This document shows positions 60,717 through 64,000 of a DNA stretch of 64,000 nucleotides, piece by piece (the first letter of the stretch is position 1; every line of letters begins with the position of its first letter). Made by a program: the position numbers and the translations under genes. Source of the stretch: Paraphaeosphaeria minitans. Its lineage: Eukaryota; Ascomycota; Dothideomycetes; Pleosporales; Didymosphaeriaceae. The stretch is from assembly GCA_015832175.1 (NCBI GenBank), contig WJXW01000003.1, positions 1,426,001 to 1,490,000 of the forward strand, in the 5' to 3' direction. The notes under the pieces were generated by a model that was given only the letters and a program-made list of their open reading frames with translations, did no database searches and was not told where the DNA came from.

Positions 60717-62900
60717 CTAGCAACTTTTCTTTTGTGCGATAGCTTATATCTATTATACACTTTTCTTTTCTTGTCTTTTTCTATCTATACAGTTAGCCTT
60801 CCCTAATTAGAATAGGTTGTAAGGTAGGTGTAGTATTACTATGTAGTAAAGGTCCTATTTACACCTACTCTTATACAAATAAGTAGTAATAGCTAACCTA
60901 CTTAGTTCTTACCCTACCTCTTTATATAGTAGTAGAGTCGCATCGCGTAATAAGGCTCTTTCTAGGCATATGTCCTGTGCGCAAATAGAAGGTAGGGTGT
61001 TAAGTAATATAATACTTAGCGCTAGGTCTTAGTAAGTAGGTATAGAAAAATTGCTCCTAGTTGTGTAATAAAGGTATATAGTAGAAGTAAAGTATAAGAT
61101 AGCCTTCTGTGCTTCTTTTTTATTACTCTATTAGTCTTATTTATCTTTCTTCTCTTTTATGCGATAGTCTTCTTCCTCTAGCTCTCCTTTAAAGTTAAGG
61201 ATATATACTTATATATCTATAGTAGAGGGTTTATGTTTATAGAAGTTAGCGTACAATAATATATATTACCTTCTAGCTCGCTAGGTATTCCTTAGTAGAT
61301 AGTTAGTAGACTAGTATCCTTTTTTATAGCACATAAAGTATTTCTACTTTATATAAGAGCTTAAACTTCTAAAGTTATCTCTTTCTTTTAGTCTAAAGGT
61401 TAATCTACCTCTAGAGTGGCTAGATCCTTTTATGCAATTAGGATTATTATATTATTAATTAGTGTAGTATACCTCTTTACTATTTTAGAGAAACTATAAC
61501 TTCTTTCTATTTTTAGTAACTTAGAGTAATGTATAAAGGTCGCTAAGTAAGCTTTCTACTATGTTTTTAGGGTTAAATATAGCTTATTTAAGGTTAGGAT
61601 AGCTGCGGCATGCTTATATAATAGTAGTGTGTAGTTATAGTTTACTACTAAAGCCTTATCTAAGAGCCCTTTAGGCTAAAGTAAGCTTATTAATTATTAC
61701 TTCTAGGGCCTTATGCGATGTAGTAGCTAGATTATCCCTTTTATAGTGTTTAAAAGTAAGAGTAGTCTCGTCTATCTAGTACTAATTATAATTAACACTA
61801 GTATTAAAGTGCCTATTTAGTCTATTATATAATTTATCCTATAGAAGTCCTAGTCTAATGTTGTGTAGGTAGTAGGTACTCGCACGATTAGAAAGGATTC
61901 CTAGAAAGATATTTGTATACTAGTCCTATAGTATACCTAGCCTATAGTATAGTTCTCTAAAGACTTTTATCTTGTCTACTAGGATATTATATAGCCTACT
62001 AGTGTAGTTATTCTCTTTACTCTAAGCCTTCTAAAAGAGAATAATCTTATCTAGCTAGATATAAGTATAATCTCCTAGTTATTAAGGAGACTAGGAGTGT
62101 CTAGCCTCTTTATATAATGTAGTTTGTTAGGCAAAAGTAGTCTAGGTTTTAGGCTACTACTACTAGTGTAGCTCTATATATAGTGTCTCTGTCCTTGCAC
62201 GTATAGGGATAGGCCCTAGCTATGCTCTATATATATATATATTACCTGTAGATAGTGTAGGTTACATTATTAGGATTATGCGAAGTAGTTTAGGTTATAG
62301 TTATAGAGTTATTATGCAAAAGGTCTATAGCTTATAGTTAAACTATAATAGTTTAAAGAGTTTCTTTATATAAGTGTCCTTTATTATAGAATTAGTAGCG
62401 ATAAAGCCTTCCTTTATAAAAAAAGTAATAAGCTCTCTTCTTACTACACAACTAATTTTATTAAAGGTTCTCTTTTTCTAGTTATTAAAATCTTTAGTAA
62501 AAGAAGAGATTACTTCTTTATTTTTAAAACTACTTATATAATATTACGCGATTATGTATACTATATAAGTGTTTAGCTATTTTAGAGAAGGGGGTAAGTA
62601 GCTGTGTAGATCTACTCTATCCACCTAGTACTTTTGTGCGATCTCTCCTCTTAAGGTAATAGCCTTAATATTTATTACTTTCTTTACTTATTAAAGCTAT
62701 ATTACTTTAGCTTTATCTTTCTACTAAGGAGGCAGTATTAATTATTGCGCGACGTCTTTAGGTTGTAGTTCCTCTAGGAAGTCTCCTAGTTTTAAGGCTA
62801 TATTATTATTGTCTTTCTTAGTTGTGCGATGTGTCTACGTTTAGTTATCCCTAGTTTAATTGTGCGACGTGTTTTTTAGGGTTATAAATGTGCTCACTAT

Positions 62901-63240
62901 CTCCTTTCTTTTCTATAGAATAGCTTAGACTAGATTATGCGACTCTTTATAAATGTGCGCGCTTTGTTTCTACTTATTGTACAATCTAAAATTTAATCTC
63001 TAGTAAAGGTATTATCTCTTTTCTTTTCTATAGAATAGCTTAGACTAGATTATGCGACTCTTTACAGATATGTGCGCTTTATTTCTACTTATTATATAAT
63101 CTAAAATTTAATCTCTAGTAAAGGTATTATCTCCTTTCTTTTCTATAGAATAGCTTAGACTAGATTGTGCGACTCTTTATAGATGTATGTGCTTTATTTC
63201 TACTTATTGTATAATCCAAAATTCGATCTCTAGTAAAGAT
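62901..63240 (-). repeat. 115-bp tandem triplication in the leader of F
   Basis: Units start CTCCTTTCTTTTCTATAG or CTCTTTTC at 62901, 63016 and 63131. D and E have the same segment once (about 25540-25655 in D). Confidence 0.88.
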
Positions 63241-63330
63241 AATAATACAGAGCCTACGTATCTAGCTTATAGGGTGCTCTGTCTTTAGACCTTACTAGTT
63301 TACAGTTAATTAGAATTAACCACTAATTAG

Positions 63331-63789
63331 TGTTAGTTTGGCTTAATCTATAATTAAGTATTTAAAGGTTAATAGTATACTATCGTGCAAAGGGTAAGAA
63401 GTAGGTTTAATTAATTACGTCTGGTCTATCGTACAAAGGGGCACTAAGGGCTTTATAAAGTCTCTGCCTCTTAGCGCTAACCTAAGCAGGGGGTCCTTAT
63501 GCAGGTCCTTATAGGTAGGCAAGGCCTTATAAAGTCTCTGCCTCTTAGCGCTAACCTAAGTAGTGGGTCCTTGTGCGGGTCCCTATAGGTAGGCAAGGCC
63601 TTATAAAGTCTCTGCCTCTTAGCGCTAACCTAAGTAGTGGGTCCTTGTGCGGGTCCCTATAGGTAGGCAGGCCTTATAAAGTCTCTGCCTCTTAGCGCTA
63701 ACCTAAGTAGTGGGTCCTTGTGCGGGTCCCTATAGGTAGGCAGGCCCCTATTCCACTTAGTGCTATTTGTACGATAAACTGTATAGACA
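63331..63789 (-). repeat. right LTR of F (459 bp, four internal 73-74-bp units)
   Basis: TGTTAGTTTGGC...GTATAGACA. Four units of (G)GCCTTATAAAGTCTCTGCC...GGTAGGCA from about 63447 to 63744, nearly identical to each other. Confidence 0.85.
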
Positions 63790-63794
63790 CTACA

Positions 63795-64000
63795 CTTATC
63801 TATCTATTTAAAGGGTACGTCTTCTTTATAAGATTTATTAAAGGTATTATAACCTTTATATAATCTTAAATAAATTATTAGTTAAATCCATAGAATCCTA
63901 AGAATTCTTAGATATTCTTAGCTGTCTTTAGTATTAGCTAGTTCTTAATATATTTAACTTTACTTAGTGCCATCTTAATTCCTTCTGTAGTAATAATATA
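63795..64000 (-). mobile_element. chromovirus I, piece 2 (RNase H/RT), runs off the window
   Basis: CTTATCTATCTATTTAAAGGG... continues I pol exactly where it stopped at 60399, as comparison with H (41210-41410) shows. Confidence 0.85.

Larger units (their letters stand above)
60405..63789 (-). mobile_element. non-autonomous copia derivative F (family D), complete, 3385 bp, inserted in I
   Basis: Minus-strand relative of D and E. LTRs are unequal: 60405-60716 (312 bp) and 63331-63789 (459 bp). The difference of 147 bp equals two copies of a 73-74-bp unit. The TSD is CTATA (60400-60404) and CTACA (63790-63794), one C/T change. It keeps the gag part missing from E (61260-62040) but has lost pol (D about 27510-31750). 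The leader has a 115-bp triplication. Confidence 0.87.

Noticed and set aside
1..64000. tRNA, rRNA or telomeric repeats
   Set aside because: Scanned by eye for tRNA-like arms, rRNA cores and TTAGGG arrays; none convincing. A covariance-model search would be needed to exclude a degraded tRNA.

Overview
The window looks like nuclear DNA of a filamentous ascomycete (Pezizomycotina) with a two-compartment genome. The three intact genes have short spliceosomal introns (about 47-70 nt, GT...AG, CTGAC/CTAAC-type branch sites) and fungal-type proteins. The rest is AT-rich retrotransposon DNA carrying the signature of repeat-induced point mutation (RIP). Retroelement frames can still be read for hundreds of codons, but Gln and Trp codons have become TAA/TAG/TGA and Cys codons have often become Tyr (C:G to T:A changes).

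Layout. (1) 1-14726, RIP-mutated elements: the 3' part of a Ty1/copia element (A, 1-4118), a 2.35 kb internally deleted copia derivative (E, 4316-6665, TSD TAAGG), a short unclassified stretch, and a complete Ty3/gypsy chromovirus (Gypsy-1, 7401-14726, 402-bp LTRs, TSD AAAGA). (2) About 14.9-21.65 kb, a normal-composition island with three genes: RFC1, the large subunit of the PCNA clamp loader (minus; four exons, about 1100 aa); the mitochondrial ribosomal protein uL16m/MRPL16 (plus; two exons, about 217 aa); and an alpha/beta-hydrolase of the cofactor-free chloroperoxidase family (minus, 286 aa). RFC1 and MRPL16 diverge from a 408-bp shared promoter region; MRPL16 and the hydrolase converge. 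(3) 21.66-64 kb, a nest of retrotransposons with no live gene.

The nest can be taken apart by matching LTR lengths and target-site duplications. G' (gypsy; LTR and leader only, 22659-23016) was hit by chromovirus C (from 23017, running off the right edge). C was hit by copia D (25213-32328), copia B (32480-56006) and chromovirus I (from 57540). B was hit by chromovirus H (38404-54559), and H's 5' LTR was hit by gypsy G (44747-54315), of the same family as G'. I was hit by F (60405-63789), a second pol-deleted relative of D. This is five levels deep.

Points of most interest: a frame-preserved antisense ORF (Cys-rich module plus coiled coil) at the 3' end of the chromoviruses; a very dense octamer, TTGTGCGA-like, in the D/E/F copia family; unexplained extra 3' segments in copia A/B and in gypsy G; and tandem-repeat expansions inside the LTR and leader of F. 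All identifications are by reading; no database search was possible.
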